Counted from the first letter of the stretch, positions 31,236-43,072 are shown. The stretch is 61,558 nt of DNA from Paramarasmius palmivorus (GCA_037176845.1 JAYKXP010000216.1:1-61558), one strand, 5' to 3'. Numbers and translations: made by a program. Notes: generated by a model from the letters alone, not told the origin.

Positions 31236-33693
31236 ACTGTCAGAGGTACGTGCCTCAAAAAAATATCGTGCCCCTTCTAACATGATGCTCTGACAGATAC
31301 ATGAGATTGCACGAGCGGCTTATATCGTCGTGTCTAAGGTAGATCAAGTGCGTTATTAGCTATTACCATTGCTTTTTCACTACTTATAGTGATAGAAGGT
31401 CTTTAAGGCCCACCAGCAGAATGAAGTTATTGCTGAGCTATATGACAACATGGTGGAGACGTATCAAATTGCGGTTGACAAAGATGCGTTGAATAAACAT
31501 GGTTATTTCTCCAAGCTCTTTGAGGATATAGTCAAACAATCCCAGGAGTGTTACATATTGCTCTCTAATTACGTGACCAAAGGCCGTCTCGGTGAGCTTC
31601 CCGGGGCCTTCCCTTTTCTATAGTGGTAGGTGTTATACTCATCAATTTGCACACAGCCCAACTCATCGACCGCTGGGATACGCTGTCCAAGATTGCAGAG
31701 CTCAACGAAGCCTTCAAGCAACTACGAGAGCGAGTCGTTACATCTCAGATCGTTCTGGCTACGCAAAAAGCCGTGGAGTCTCTAGGTGAGCATTCATTGC
31801 CTCTGTATAGTAGAATATATAATAGATCTAAATGTAATGCCGCCAGATCGGAAGGAGACACTCCGAACACTCCCTGTAGAACGTGTTACTCTTCATGCAA
31901 ACCAGGTTCAGGTGATTTCATGTCCAAATCACGTGAGCATGACTCCGCCCCCAAATCCTCGAAGTCCAGATGTCGATGCAATGATCAAGCGCGAACTATC
32001 TTCTGAGCATACCCTGCCTATAGTTTTAAAAATACTAGATAGTGCAGCAGAGGTAGGTTTGTCGAAAAAGACAATGCTCCCCTTCTAACATGCCGCTCTG
32101 ACAGATACACAAGATTGCGCGTGCGGCTTATATTGCCGTGTCTGGGTTATATCATGTGTGTTGTATCAGCTATCGCTATTGCTTTCGCACCACTTATAAC
32201 GCTTGAAGGTGGTTACAAACCTGCACGATAAGAATAAAGCTATTGTCGAGCTATACGACAACATGGTGGAGACGTATCAAATTGCGGTTGACAAAGACGC
32301 GTTGAATAAACATGGTCACTTCTCCAAGCTCTTTGAGGATATAGTCAAACAATCCCAGGAGTGTTACATATTTCTCTCGAGTTACATGGTCCAAAGACGT
32401 CTCCGCAAGTTTCCCTCCCCGTAGTGCTAGGCGTTGTGCCCATTAGCTTGCACAGGTATGGTCATGGACTCTCGGGATACAGCTTCCAAGATTGCAGAGT
32501 TCAACAAAGTCTTCAAGCAACTACGAGAGCGGGTCAATACATCCCAGATTGAGATAGCTACGCAAAGAGCTGTGCAGTCCCTAAGTGAGTATTCGTTGCT
32601 TCTTCATGCAACCAATCTCATTGCCTTGCCGTCAGATCGGAAGGAGACGCTTCGGGTGATTGAACCAACCAGGCGGCCGCTTGGTCCAAAGTCATATTGT
32701 CTCCCGGGCACACGCCGCTCAACCTTGGCAAGGATTTTGGATTGGGTTTTTCATGAAAAGCAGTCGATACTTTGGGTTTCTGGCATTGCTGGATGTGGCA
32801 AAACCTTCTTGATCGACACCCTTCACAATGAACTCTCAAATTGGGGCTCTAATAGCCCGCTGGCTGCCTTCATTCGATTCGATCGGACCGAATATCCCAA
32901 TGCGAAGGAATTCGTCAGAACCCTTGCATACCTACTCGCAAATTTCGATGAGAGGCTTGGAAAGCCAATCGCAGAAGCGATGGAGAGGAACCCTACTATT
33001 TCCCAGAGCACCGAACTATCCATTCAAGTCCAGGACCTCCTTGTTGGTCCTTTAAGAGGCTTGAGTGAAGCACCCACCAGAGAATCTCCAATAGTAGTCC
33101 TCGTCGATGGAATCAATGATTGCTCGCGCTCCGACAGCGCCGAATCAAACTTTCGCCGTCAGATGCTGGAACTCTTCGCTAAGGACGCTTTCAAACTCCT
33201 TCCGTTCCTGCGCTTTGTCCTCGCTAGTCGGCCGGAGGACGATATCGTGGATTATCTCCAACATTGCGATGATGGTCATGTTCTGCACTTCCCCCTTGAT
33301 CATATGTTGGAGGAGACCCGATGCGATATCCATTATTTCCTTACCAGATCTTTCCAGGGTCGCGCATTCAGCATTCTCGATGAGGCTAGCAGAAGTTCTG
33401 CTGTGGAGCGGTTAGCAGAACTAGCCAATGGATCACTCATTTGGGCATCTACTGTCGTCGGGTTCATCGCAGATAATGTCGAGCCCCGCTTGAATGCTTT
33501 CATGAGAGTCGAGGTCTCAAGCAATGCTCCACATGCACTCAGCACCCTGTACGAGACTGCCCTCGATTCTCTCGTACACGAACACGGAGGCGACAGCATT
33601 AGGCAGCATATAAACATGGCTTTAGGGCTCACCATGGGCATTCGACTCAGTCCAATTCACGGTCATGATTGTCAAAGATATTCGAAGACCTAA
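31207..33693 (+). CDS. N3: NACHT protein with two tandem helical N-terminal domains
   Basis: Nine exons join in one open frame of 683 residues: 31207-31245, 31297-31347, 31399-31591, 31657-31785, 31847-32052, 32105-32155, 32209-32404, 32456-32584 and 32636-33693. The intron at 32405 uses a GC donor (GCAAGT). Two near-identical helical domains are encoded in tandem; each contains ELYDNMVETYQIAV, KLFEDIVKQSQECYI and FKQLRERV. The pattern resembles HeLo-like/MLKL-NTD-like N-terminal domains of Agaricomycete NLRs (family assignment is inference). NACHT: Walker A GIAGCGKT, Walker B VVLVDGIND. The frame ends soon after the NACHT, so the C-terminal sensor is missing or lost. An alternative start at 31939 (MTPPPN) would give a protein with one helical domain. 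N3 belongs to a different NACHT lineage from N1, N2 and N4. Confidence 0.65.
31297..32635 (+). repeat. about 0.8-kb tandem duplication of exons in N3
   Basis: Copy 1 (31297-31846) and copy 2 (32105-32635) carry the same four exons and introns. The offset is about 800-810 bp, with long stretches of identical coding sequence such as the 90 nt around GGTGGAGACGTATCAAATTG. Introns have diverged more than exons. Copy 1 is joined in frame to copy 2 through a linker reading RKETLRTLPVERVTLHANQ. Confidence 0.85.
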
Positions 33694-34616
33694 GACACCA
33701 TCTCTTCATTCTCCTACGAGCAGATTCAACATGCTACCTAGAGAGAGAATGCACAGTGAATATGAGGAGGGTATCCTGGATGCTATCAGGAAGCTCTCGA
33801 GAAGCCTGGTAAATCGATGAAAAGAGGCCAACGAGGGGAAGTAAATCAGTCTTCCACGATTATTACAATAAAATGATTTTCTTACCCGCAATCTCCGACA
33901 AATCTAGGTAGTTGTACATTGACGTCTCCGGTAAGTATGAGAAGCTCACATTTGTTATGACGAAGCAGAGACTGATATCATTGTCTATTAAGTATGTATT
34001 GTGACCTCAGAACGATTGAGCAAACAGAGATAAAGTATAGCTCGATAACCCCTGTTTTAAGTTTGATTATGAAATATGCTAGCACCCGATCTGGAATACT
34101 CGACCTACTTGTGAGGGAAATGGTATCGCCGATAAAGGCCCAATTTGACTCTGGAGCTTGCCCGAACCATCGAAAGGTTCTTGTTGCAGTACACGATACG
34201 ATGCTGTCATTGCTTGCGAACCCTTCTGAGACTTGTAAACAAAGAAGATATACATAGACTCAGAGATGCTTTGGTACCATATGTCAACGTTTTAACAGTA
34301 AACTTCCTGTTGCTTGTACTCTCTCAGAATCACTGACTCTTCTGACTGATACTTCTCAAGGTAGCGGAGCAGGGCAACTATGACTCTGGGTTTCTACGAC
34401 AAGCATGGCTTGGTGCGTCTCGGCTCGAGATCATCAGGAACAAGCAAACCACCGTGACTGTCCAAGACTTCTTTTTTGTCATGCTATACGACGCAGCACG
34501 AGACAACAAAGTTACCGAGGCAAAGATTGATGGTCGAAGGACCCTTACATGGGAGGTCGACAATATCTTCATGTCCGTTTATGTCTTGATGGCGGTGGCC
34601 ATCGACGTCTTGATGT
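33694..34616 (+). other. coding-like relic of unknown origin
   Basis: Several short stretches look coding but do not assemble into a gene. One near 33718-33800 reads MHSEYEEGILDAIRKLSRSL. One at 34060-34250 reads LVREMVSPIKAQF and VLVAVHDTMLSLLANP. One at 34366-34600 reads GNYDSGFLRQAWLGASRLE and VTVQDFFFVMLYDAARDN. GTAAAT...TAG and GTAAGT...AAG introns are plausible between the first pieces. The last piece runs into a poly-T tract. I do not recognise the family; it could be the lost C-terminal part of N3 or a separate gene. Confidence 0.35.
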
Positions 34617-34753
34617 GTTTTTTTTTTTTTTTTTTTTTTTTTCCCCTTCTTTTTTTGTTTTTTTTTTTTTTTTCTGTTTTTCCTTTTTTTTGTTTTTTTT
34701 TTTTTTGTTTTCTTTTGTTTTTTTTTTTTTTTTTTGTTTTTTTTTTTTTTTGA
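34617..34753. repeat. T-rich tract
   Basis: About 137 nt of T with scattered G and C. Low complexity; the mini-frames across it (polyphenylalanine or polylysine) are artefacts. Confidence 0.9.
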
Positions 34754-35174
34754 AGAGATCCTTGCAGTACTGGAAACAGTGAGTCACCGAGCTATACCAG
34801 GCCTTTTCAAAATCAGCTCATAATGCGCACCAGAAACCTATTCCCCCGATAGTAGCGTTGAGTCCCGAGATACAAGTGCCGATACAGATAGTTAGTCGGG
34901 GGAAGGTTACGATGGACCGCGGTGATATCGAAGACGTGGACGATGAGTCGACGAAGGGATACATTGAATGGATAGGAGAGAAGGATCCGAGGGCCTGAGC
35001 TAACTTGATAACTTATTTTACTCTCCATGTTAAGTATACTTGAAAGCTTGTGAAGTACTGTAGTCTCGGGGACCCAGACTGACGACGATCATGGCAAGTG
35101 ATGTGTTGAGACGAAGTAAAAGGTAATCGAATAGCCGGAGTAACAGGGCTCGGATTTTCTTCATTTCTACGACC

Positions 35175-35980
35175 ATGTCCATACACTCTAGATTCCTGGC
35201 TCATTCTAGAATTCTCACTCGTATACCCACTGGAAATCTACCACGACCTAGAAAGCTATCGACGGTCTCCCCAGCTCCTCCGAATGCACCATCTCACATT
35301 CGCCGCAACACCTTCCTCGCCGTAACTCTCTTTACTGCAATCTCAGCTTACACCATCGGCTCTCTCTTCCCCCCTCCCCCAGTCTCCCTTCTCTTCCCTT
35401 GTCCAGCTCCTCCACCTCCATCCGATCCCAATTCTCCCGAATCGCAAGCATACATCGCAGACCTCGAACAACAACTCGTCAACCTTCCTCTTCTCCAAAA
35501 ACTGCGCGAATCCCCCGACGTACACGAATGGTACGAAGGACGTCCTTTCCAGAAGAACAACGCGTGAATAATCTCACTGCCGATGCACTCCGAGTCCGAG
35601 GACCAGGTAAACTTACTTTACCGCCGCTCGTACGCGCGAGATGGGACGAGAAGGCTAGTGTTGTCGTGTTGCATGTAGGAAGAGGGCTTTGTGGGCATGA
35701 CGGGATTATTCATGGGGGTTTATTGGCGACGTTGTTGGATGAGACGCTTGCGAGGACTGCGATCAACAATTTACCGGAAAGAGTGGGTGTTACGGCGAAG
35801 TTGGAATTGGATTATAGGGCACCGACGAAGGCGGACCAGGTGTGTACTGCCCTTCTTGGTCGATGAGGCTTGGGGTTAACGAGTTTCTTTGCAGTTTATC
35901 GTGATTAAAATACCTCGTTGAAGCACCTAGGTGTGTTTTGTTTGTTTCTTCCTCTATTCATTCCTTATCTTTGTGCAGCG
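35175..35980 (+). pseudogene. hot-dog thioesterase relic (frameshifted copy)
   Basis: Nearly identical to the gene at 41711 but carries a 10-nt deletion near 35547 (the paralogue has TACAAGGATT there), which stops the frame at 35567. The hot-dog core remains legible in the next frame (GLCGHDGIIHGGLLATLLDE at about 35683-35740). The second coding exon has an internal deletion of about 80 nt (GTGATTAAAATACCTCG near 35900), and the third exon no longer matches. Clearly non-functional. Confidence 0.87.
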
Positions 35981-37486
35981 CGATACCTCTGCCGCAACAT
36001 TTGCAGATCACCATACAAAGACTATTCGCGATGTGATAGACATGTGTTGGACCACGGAAGATGTAAGTCCAGAGAAAATGGTAACCTACGACTGAGGTGT
36101 ATCGCTATCAGGATAATTCAAGTTCACCATCGAGAACGCAGCATGCCTGGCTACTATGTGAGTGCTTCACGCCCAAAAGGCTTTTTTTGCCAGTACTGAT
36201 TCCCCGTCTAGTACTTGAGGACGGATGTCGATGCCTTCGGCCTTCAAACTCTCCACAGAGTCCACACGAGTTCGGTGACACGACCTGTTTGTCTAGGACA
36301 TAGAACAATTGACTGGTGTGTGCATTGGCAACAATATGATACGGGAAGGTATGCTCACTCTAAAATCAGGAAGTCCGGCGGTTTTCCTTGCATATATGTC
36401 CACATATGTTAGTGCTCTGCAATTTTCTGGGTTTGGATGTCACTCGAAATCAGAAACAAGTGTCGAAAAGTCCCCATCCCTGGTACTTGATTTGGGGCCT
36501 TTCATTGCAGTTGTCAGGTTGTATGCCGAATGACAGCTTATGTTGGATGCATGATCCGTTGTTGATGAATTTCGTGGAGCAAGCGTATAGTCGTGGTTCG
36601 ACGAACTTATCCCTCTCCATCTCAGGTTGTCTCACAGTTTTGGGAGGCATGTCAAAAGCCTAGACGTGGAACCGCAAGAAAGACTTTTGTCACTTACATG
36701 ACGAAGTCATCTCCGACCCCCTTCCCACTTGCTTCGGTTCAATCAAGATCCATATCCTCGACTTTTCAACCTAATACCCATCGGCATGATCATTTCTATA
36801 TGCCATATTCCTCTTCGAGCCACCGGTCGATTCTTCTCCGTTCAAAATCATTTTCCCAATTGCGATGAGAGATTGCCTGTGTGCACGTCTTTCCGATGAT
36901 CGTAAAGTAGCCTGTGGATAAGTTGGTTGCAATCGAACGAACAACAGTGCTGCTACCATTCAATACGATGATCGAGGGCGTTTAGGTTGTACTGCATCTC
37001 CGCGAAAACAGGGCGCCCAGCGCCAATTGCGAGCGTCTATGTTAAAATTCGCCTCTGATCGCCCTGTTCCATTCCAACAGTCTCGATAGCTGTACTTGGG
37101 GTTTCATGCGATCACTCATTGAAGGGCCTTACCAGTTACCTCCTCATCCTCCATATTACATCCATCGTACCCAAGCTTTCCAACGATGCTCTAGCGCGAA
37201 CGGCCTTGACATCTATCAGCTCGTGCGACGTCAGCCTGACAGTGATGATCATGCCGACCTTCCCGCTCCACATTATCTGGGCGGCCGATCTCTCACCGTA
37301 CTACTCTCCCCATCCTTATCCTCTCCCCGCTTCTGGTGCGATGATCATGCTCATACAATAACTCCTCTGAACTAATTGCTTCCTTGCATCTGTAGGATTC
37401 CCCGATAATCTGGAAATAGCAGAGGACATCTTCTCGTCCAGGCGTTCAAGCCTCAGTGGTAGCTCCCCGGTGCCCGCTGCAAATAA
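35981..37486. other. intergenic, 1.5 kb, upstream of N4
   Basis: A segment near 36210-36310 is shared with the region upstream of N2. Open frames of 60-90 codons lack motifs. Nothing else recognised; it should include the N4 promoter. Confidence 0.45.
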
Positions 37487-40400
37487 TGTCGAGGTATCTA
37501 AGCTTTGTCCAATCAACTCTTTGCACGATCTGACCGTTCTAGTGAAAGAGCCCCAAATTATGCGCAGGGTGTTCAACACAGCGTACACGATAATATCACA
37601 AATCATATTCAAGGAGATCACAATACGTACCATGAGCAGACTATAAACCATCATCATGACCGGCCTCCTGGTGAGTGTCACTGTTTTTGCTCCGCCATTG
37701 CTTTGATTTAATGAAATCAAAATAGTTGACCTACAGAACGTCTTGCTGCATCATGCCGCTCCGAACGCCATGCATAACCCTCAGATTCAGTATCCTCCTC
37801 CCAAGTGTCATCCTGGGACGCGCCTTGAGGTTCTGGAGAGACTGAGCGCATGGATTCAGCGGAAGGATCGATCAAAGTGCCGAGTCTTCTGGGTCTACGG
37901 TACCGTTGGCGTTGGAAAGTCAGCCATTGCTCAAACGCTCTGTGAAAAGTTTGCTGGAGCTGATGTTGCTGCCAGCTTCTTTTTCTCGCGGAACGATTCC
38001 ACGCGCAACAACATTGATCGATTCTCCGCAACCATTGCGTACCAACTTGCACATTTGCGATGGCCAGTCAATCGTTTTCTGGTGAAGATTGCTATCAAGG
38101 CCGCAGTCAAAAGGAATCATAGCTCGCTCGGCTGGGCCAGCATGGAGTCGGCATTCGATAAGTTGATAGTTCGTCCGTGCATGACTGTGCCATCCTTCCT
38201 GCGTAGTTTTTCAAATGACGTGGTGATCATCGATGGTCTCGACGAGTGTCTGGATGTGAATTGCCAGGAGAGACTCCTGTCACTCATATGCAGTGTCGTT
38301 GCCAATAATCCCTCTTTTCCAATCGACTTCCTTCTTTTCAGTCGGCCCGAGGCTCATATCACTAATTTCCTCAACCGGTTATCTTTGACTGGCTTCACTA
38401 TTGACCGCCTCGGCATTACCGACTCCTTTCAGGCTGATCGCAATATCGAGTCCTTCCTCTACACTCGATTTCGCGAAATCGCCGAGAAACACTCTGATGT
38501 CATGCAGAATGTCCCTATGCCATGGCCAGGCTCTGGTGTTGTAACTCAGCTAGTTCAGAGGGCATGCGGACAATTTGTGTACGCCACGACGGTGACCAAG
38601 TATATCGATGATCACCATGCTCTTCCTCACAGGCGGCTAGAGGAGATAATTGACATGAAACTAGCTAGGCCTTCATCATATGCAGAATTGGATGTGCTCT
38701 ACCACCATATCCTATGCAAGTGCCGCGATATTGGTCCTGTCCTCCAAATCTTGCAATTAGTGATGGACACTGGGTCAGGCATCGCGGGACACGATGACCC
38801 GTGGTTCATCGCTCATATCCTTGGGCTGGAGGAAGAGGCGATATCAATCCTATTGTCTGGTCTACACTCAGTTCTTGACGTACCCAAACCGAATGAACGC
38901 GAGTGTGTTCGAATATACCATGCCTCCTTTTCGGACTACCTGCACGACGTCGAAAGATCAAAGGAGTTTTTCGTTCCAGCCCTACCTGGCGTTTTACGAA
39001 CAAAGGCCATGCTCATATCGAACCTCGTGAACATTCGTTTCAAGCACTCGTTGCCTCAGTCGTGGCCTGGCGAGAGCTCTATAGCTCGGGTTGTGGAGTG
39101 GGCGTGTGGTGAACCTACCTATCTACAGACTCTTGTCGGCTATCTCGACGCAGAGCAACCCCAGGAGCGTTTGGCTGCTTTGCTTGATTCTGAACCGGGT
39201 GGATCTTCGGTGGCAGATCAGTTTCTTCTGCTATACCATCACATTGTGCGACTCTACAAAGACAAGGCAGATTACCTTCTATCTCCATTAGTCTCGTGGT
39301 ACCCTGCCATGTTTTCCTGCATGTTTCAACGGTGCTGTAACATTGAAGCCGCCCGGAGTATCCTGCAGTGCATCCTCTATATTAGACCAGGGATGCCCAT
39401 GAATGAATGTTGGTTCATTGCACAAGTGCTCGATGTAGAGCAAGGGGCGATCTCGGACATTTTGGCTGGTTTCTCCTCGGTTCTCCGCATACCCAACACA
39501 AATGGACGCGAGTCCATCCAGATTTATCATACTTCCTTTTCTGATTACCTGCGCGATGCATGCAAGTCAGGCGAATTCTATATCCCACCTCCCCCCGATA
39601 TTCCAAGCCTACGAATGACCTTTGTGTCCAAACTCATTGGTATTCGTTCGAAGCATCAATTACCCTTGTCGTGGCCTGGCCTGGCCTCCATTGCACAGAT
39701 CATCGAACGCGCAGACGGAGAGCCTGTATACATCGAGACTCTCAGTCGCTATCTTGATTCAGACCATCCTGAGAGGCGTTTGGCTGGGGTGCTAGAGGAG
39801 CCACTCGATATATTAGGCAGGCCTTCACCATCCGCATACTTAGATATGCTCTACTATCATATCCTAGTAAGCAACTGCCACGATGTTAGCATGTTCATTC
39901 GGATTTTGCAAGTAGTTCTGGATAGTGGATCAGATATTGCCGAATGCGACGAGCCGTGGTATGTTGCTGAGATCCTTGAGCTGGAAGAAGAGATGGTACG
40001 AATCGTATTATCTAGTCTACACTCGGTTCTTGACGTACCCAAACCCGATGAACACAGGGGTATTCGAACATACCATGCCTCCTTTTGGGACTACTTGCGT
40101 GATGAAGAGAGATCGAGGGAGTTTTTTGTTCCAGCCCTTGGCCCCGGTGTTTTACAGTTGAAGGATATGTTCGTATCGAATCTTAGGCATATTCGTTACA
40201 AGCACGCTTTGCCTCAATCATGGCCTGGACAGGCTGTAATTGACCAGGTCATGGAGTGGGCTGACGGAGAGCTTGCCTACATAAAGGCTGTCGATCTCTA
40301 TCTGAACGCAGGTCATCCTGAGGAACAGTTGGCCAAAATGCTTGGCTCTCAAGTGAAAGGATCATCGGTAACCCAGCTGAGCCAACTTCTTTGGATCGAC

Positions 40401-41482
40401 GGCTGCGATGCACAGGCTAGTTCCGGGGTCATTCAGCAGATTTTACAGCTGGCACTTGATAGCAGTATTATGCGTGTGGCAGATTCTTCACTCGTCTCGC
40501 AGGTCCTCGGTGTGGAAGTGGTGATATCTGAAGCAGTGTGGGTCGCGGTGCATGTACTCAAACTTGCAGGTACCCATGATTCTACACAGCTTCGGCAAAC
40601 GTCGTCATCATGGCTTTTCGATTTTTATGGCTCGGAACGTTCAAAACCATTGTGTTTGCCACCCCTTCCGACTCATTTGAGGTTGAAGGCTGCTTTTGTA
40701 TCTGAACTATTTTCCATCAGTTCCTCACGTGGCTCACCGTCTTCAAATTTCAAGTTCCTAAGCCAGAATTTCATCTCCCGTGCTACGGAACGGGCGGGCG
40801 GTGAGCTTGTCTATTTGCAAACTCTTGCCCGCTGTCTCTATCTGGACAAGGCTCAGCCAGATGAACAGTTATCTGCGCTGATTTGTTCCCCAGTAGATGA
40901 CCCGTCAGCGCTTGCTCAAATAGACTTGCTCTATCGCCACATAGTCCAACGTTACCCGGACAAGGAATCCAAGAGCCGTATTTTGGCTCCTTTGGATGCA
41001 TGGTTCAGCGACCTGTTCTGGCATATGTTTCGCAAGTGTCGTCATGTCCGCGTCGTCAAGAAGATTCTGCGCATGGTACTTGACAGTACCGCACACCGGC
41101 CTATAGGCCAGCCACGAGTGATTGCATCGACCCTTGGCATGGATTCACCGAGATTGATACCGAATTATTTGGCCGAGTTTAGTTCTTTACTTCATATTCC
41201 GGACTGTGAAGGCGAATCTATAGTAATCCGTAACGCCTCCTTTGCTGATTTCTTGTGTAACGCGGAGCGTTCAAAGGAATTCTTTGTTCCACCTCTTTCC
41301 TTTGCCATCAAAAGCAAGGCCGTCGACGTCCTCTACCCCCGGTTTCTTTCTGACAGTGATAGTGGTCCTCCGGCCCGTTCGACTTTCTATTCGCGAGCTG
41401 TGAGTGTTGTCTGCTTTTCTTGATTTATAATTCTAACAGCTTTCTCTAGGAAAGGGTTAACATACTCGCTCAAAGCTATTGA
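37487..41482 (+). CDS. N4: long NACHT STAND NTPase with about five post-NACHT modules
   Basis: Predicted 1,280 residues. Exons: 37487-37494 (ATGTCGAG), 37543-37670, 37726-41399 and 41450-41482; the last intron has GTGAGT, TTCTAACA and CTAG. The N-terminus carries VQHSVHDNITNHIQGDHNTY, the family's doubled motif, and HHH. NACHT: Walker A GTVGVGKSAIA, Walker B VVIIDGLDEC, then LLFSRP and LITDSF-like sensor segments. Five post-NACHT modules can be counted by the YHxSFxDYLR / EFFVPP signature: clear copies at about 38915, 39525, 40070 and 41230, and a degenerate one at about 40610 (SSSWLFDFYGSERSK). The modules are more diverged than in N1. Intact, with no internal stops. Likely an oligomerising NLR-like switch; ligand unknown. 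Confidence 0.86.
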
Positions 41483-41710
41483 TCCGTAGTACTTACAAGT
41501 TTACAGATAGAGACATGTTATTGATACGCACGCACCTACACTCAGATTGAGTTTAATGAGCACCAATTGTCGATTATCAATGACCCGTAGTACTAGCTCG
41601 GAGACTGTTGTTATAAGAGGTTCAAATAGCGGACTCATATAGGGTAAATAGACAGTAGCCGGCTTGGTAGCCGAAATAACCGGGCTCCGATTTTCTTCAT
41701 TTCTACGACC

Positions 41711-42743
41711 ATGTCTATACACTCTAGATTCCTAGCTCATTCTAGAATTCTCACTCGTATACCCACTGGACAGCTACCACGACCTAGACAGCTATCGACA
41801 GTCTCTCTAGCTCCTCCTTCCAATGCACCATCTCACATCCGCCGCAACACCTTCCTCGCCGTAACTCTCTTCACCGCAATCTCAGCTTACACCATCGGCT
41901 CTCTCTTCCCCCCTCCCCCAGTCACCCTTCTTTTTCCTCGTCCAGCCCCACCACCTCCATCCGACCCCAATTCTCCCGAATCACAAGCATACATCGCAGA
42001 CCTCGAACAACAACTCGTCAACCTTCCTCTTCTCCAAAAACTACGCGAATCCCCCGACGCACACGAATGGTACGAAGCACGTCCTTACAAGGATTTTCCA
42101 GAAGAACGACGCGTGAATAACCTCACTGCCGGTGCACTCCGAGGACCAGGTAAACTTGCTTTACCGCCGCTCGTACGTGCGAGATGGGACGAGAAGGCTA
42201 GTGTTGTGGTCTTGCATGTAGGAAGGGGACTGTGTGGGCATGATGGGATTATTCATGGGGGTTTATTGGCGACGTTGTTGGATGAGACGTTGGCGAGGAC
42301 CGCGATAAACAATTTACCGGAAAGAGTGGGTGTAACGGCGAAGTTGGAATTGGATTATAGGGCACCGACGAAGGCGGACCAGGTGTGTACTGCCCTTTTT
42401 ATAATCGATGAAGCTTGGGTTGACGAGCTTCTTTGCAGTTTATCGTGATTAAGACAGAACTGGTACATGCTAAAGGAAGAAAAGCTCAAGTTAAAGGTCG
42501 CGTCGAAGATTTACATGGGACCTTACTCGTTGAAGCGAGGTATGTTTCTCGTCTTCACCTTTCTCTATCCATATCTTACCCCTGTGCAGCGCGACATTCA
42601 TTCAACCACGCTATGCAAAACTACTCAACAGAGCCGCGATACGTCAAGTCATGGGTGCTCCAGACTCGGATGCACCACCCAAACATGTACCACTACATCT
42701 GGCGGATGGGGAGAATCTCAAGGCATTGAAGGATCAAGACTAG
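41711..42743 (+). CDS. hot-dog fold thioesterase, probably mitochondrial
   Basis: 308 residues from three exons: 41711-42382, 42439-42539 and 42590-42743. The N-terminus is basic (SRFLAHSRILTRIPTG, RRNTF), followed by one membrane-length segment (FLAVTLFTAISAYTIGSLF) and a proline-rich linker. This fits a mitochondrial inner-membrane anchor. The hot-dog core follows with the HGG motif and acidic residue (GIIHGGLLATLLDE) of the PaaI/THEM4-like acyl-CoA thioesterase family, then YRAPTKADQ and FIVIKTELV. The family hydrolyses acyl-CoA thioesters; the substrate here is unknown. Both introns keep frame. It is the only intact one of three copies in the window, the others being at 26891 and 35175. 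Confidence 0.85.
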
Positions 42744-43072
42744 CCGTAGATATGATATACGGAAGACGTTTGTTTATTGCTAATGTCACTATAGACCTTA
42801 CGATAATGATGAGGAATACGCTTCAAATAGAAAGTTCGACTCAGAATAGTCTCGGACAAAAAACTGAGGAGAACAGGCTGAACCCCTTGAATGGTCGTAG
42901 CAAGTGCTTCAAGACGCTCGGCACAGTATCTGTACGACCAGTACCAGGACCACATGCTCCTGCATCCTGTCCGGGTCGGAAAGCATGACTCGATAAAAAC
43001 CGTTTTACCGGCGAAACAATATACTACAACTCGATTTAACCCTATATTCGTATCGATGATCTTTCCCATCGC
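42744..43072. other. short intergenic between convergent genes
   Basis: About 330 nt of 3' flanking sequence for the thioesterase and dehydrogenase genes. Nothing recognised. Confidence 0.5.

Noticed and set aside
31592..32006. Plus-strand frames running through the introns of N3
   Set aside because: They are alternative-frame readings of exons that assemble cleanly with GT-AG splicing.
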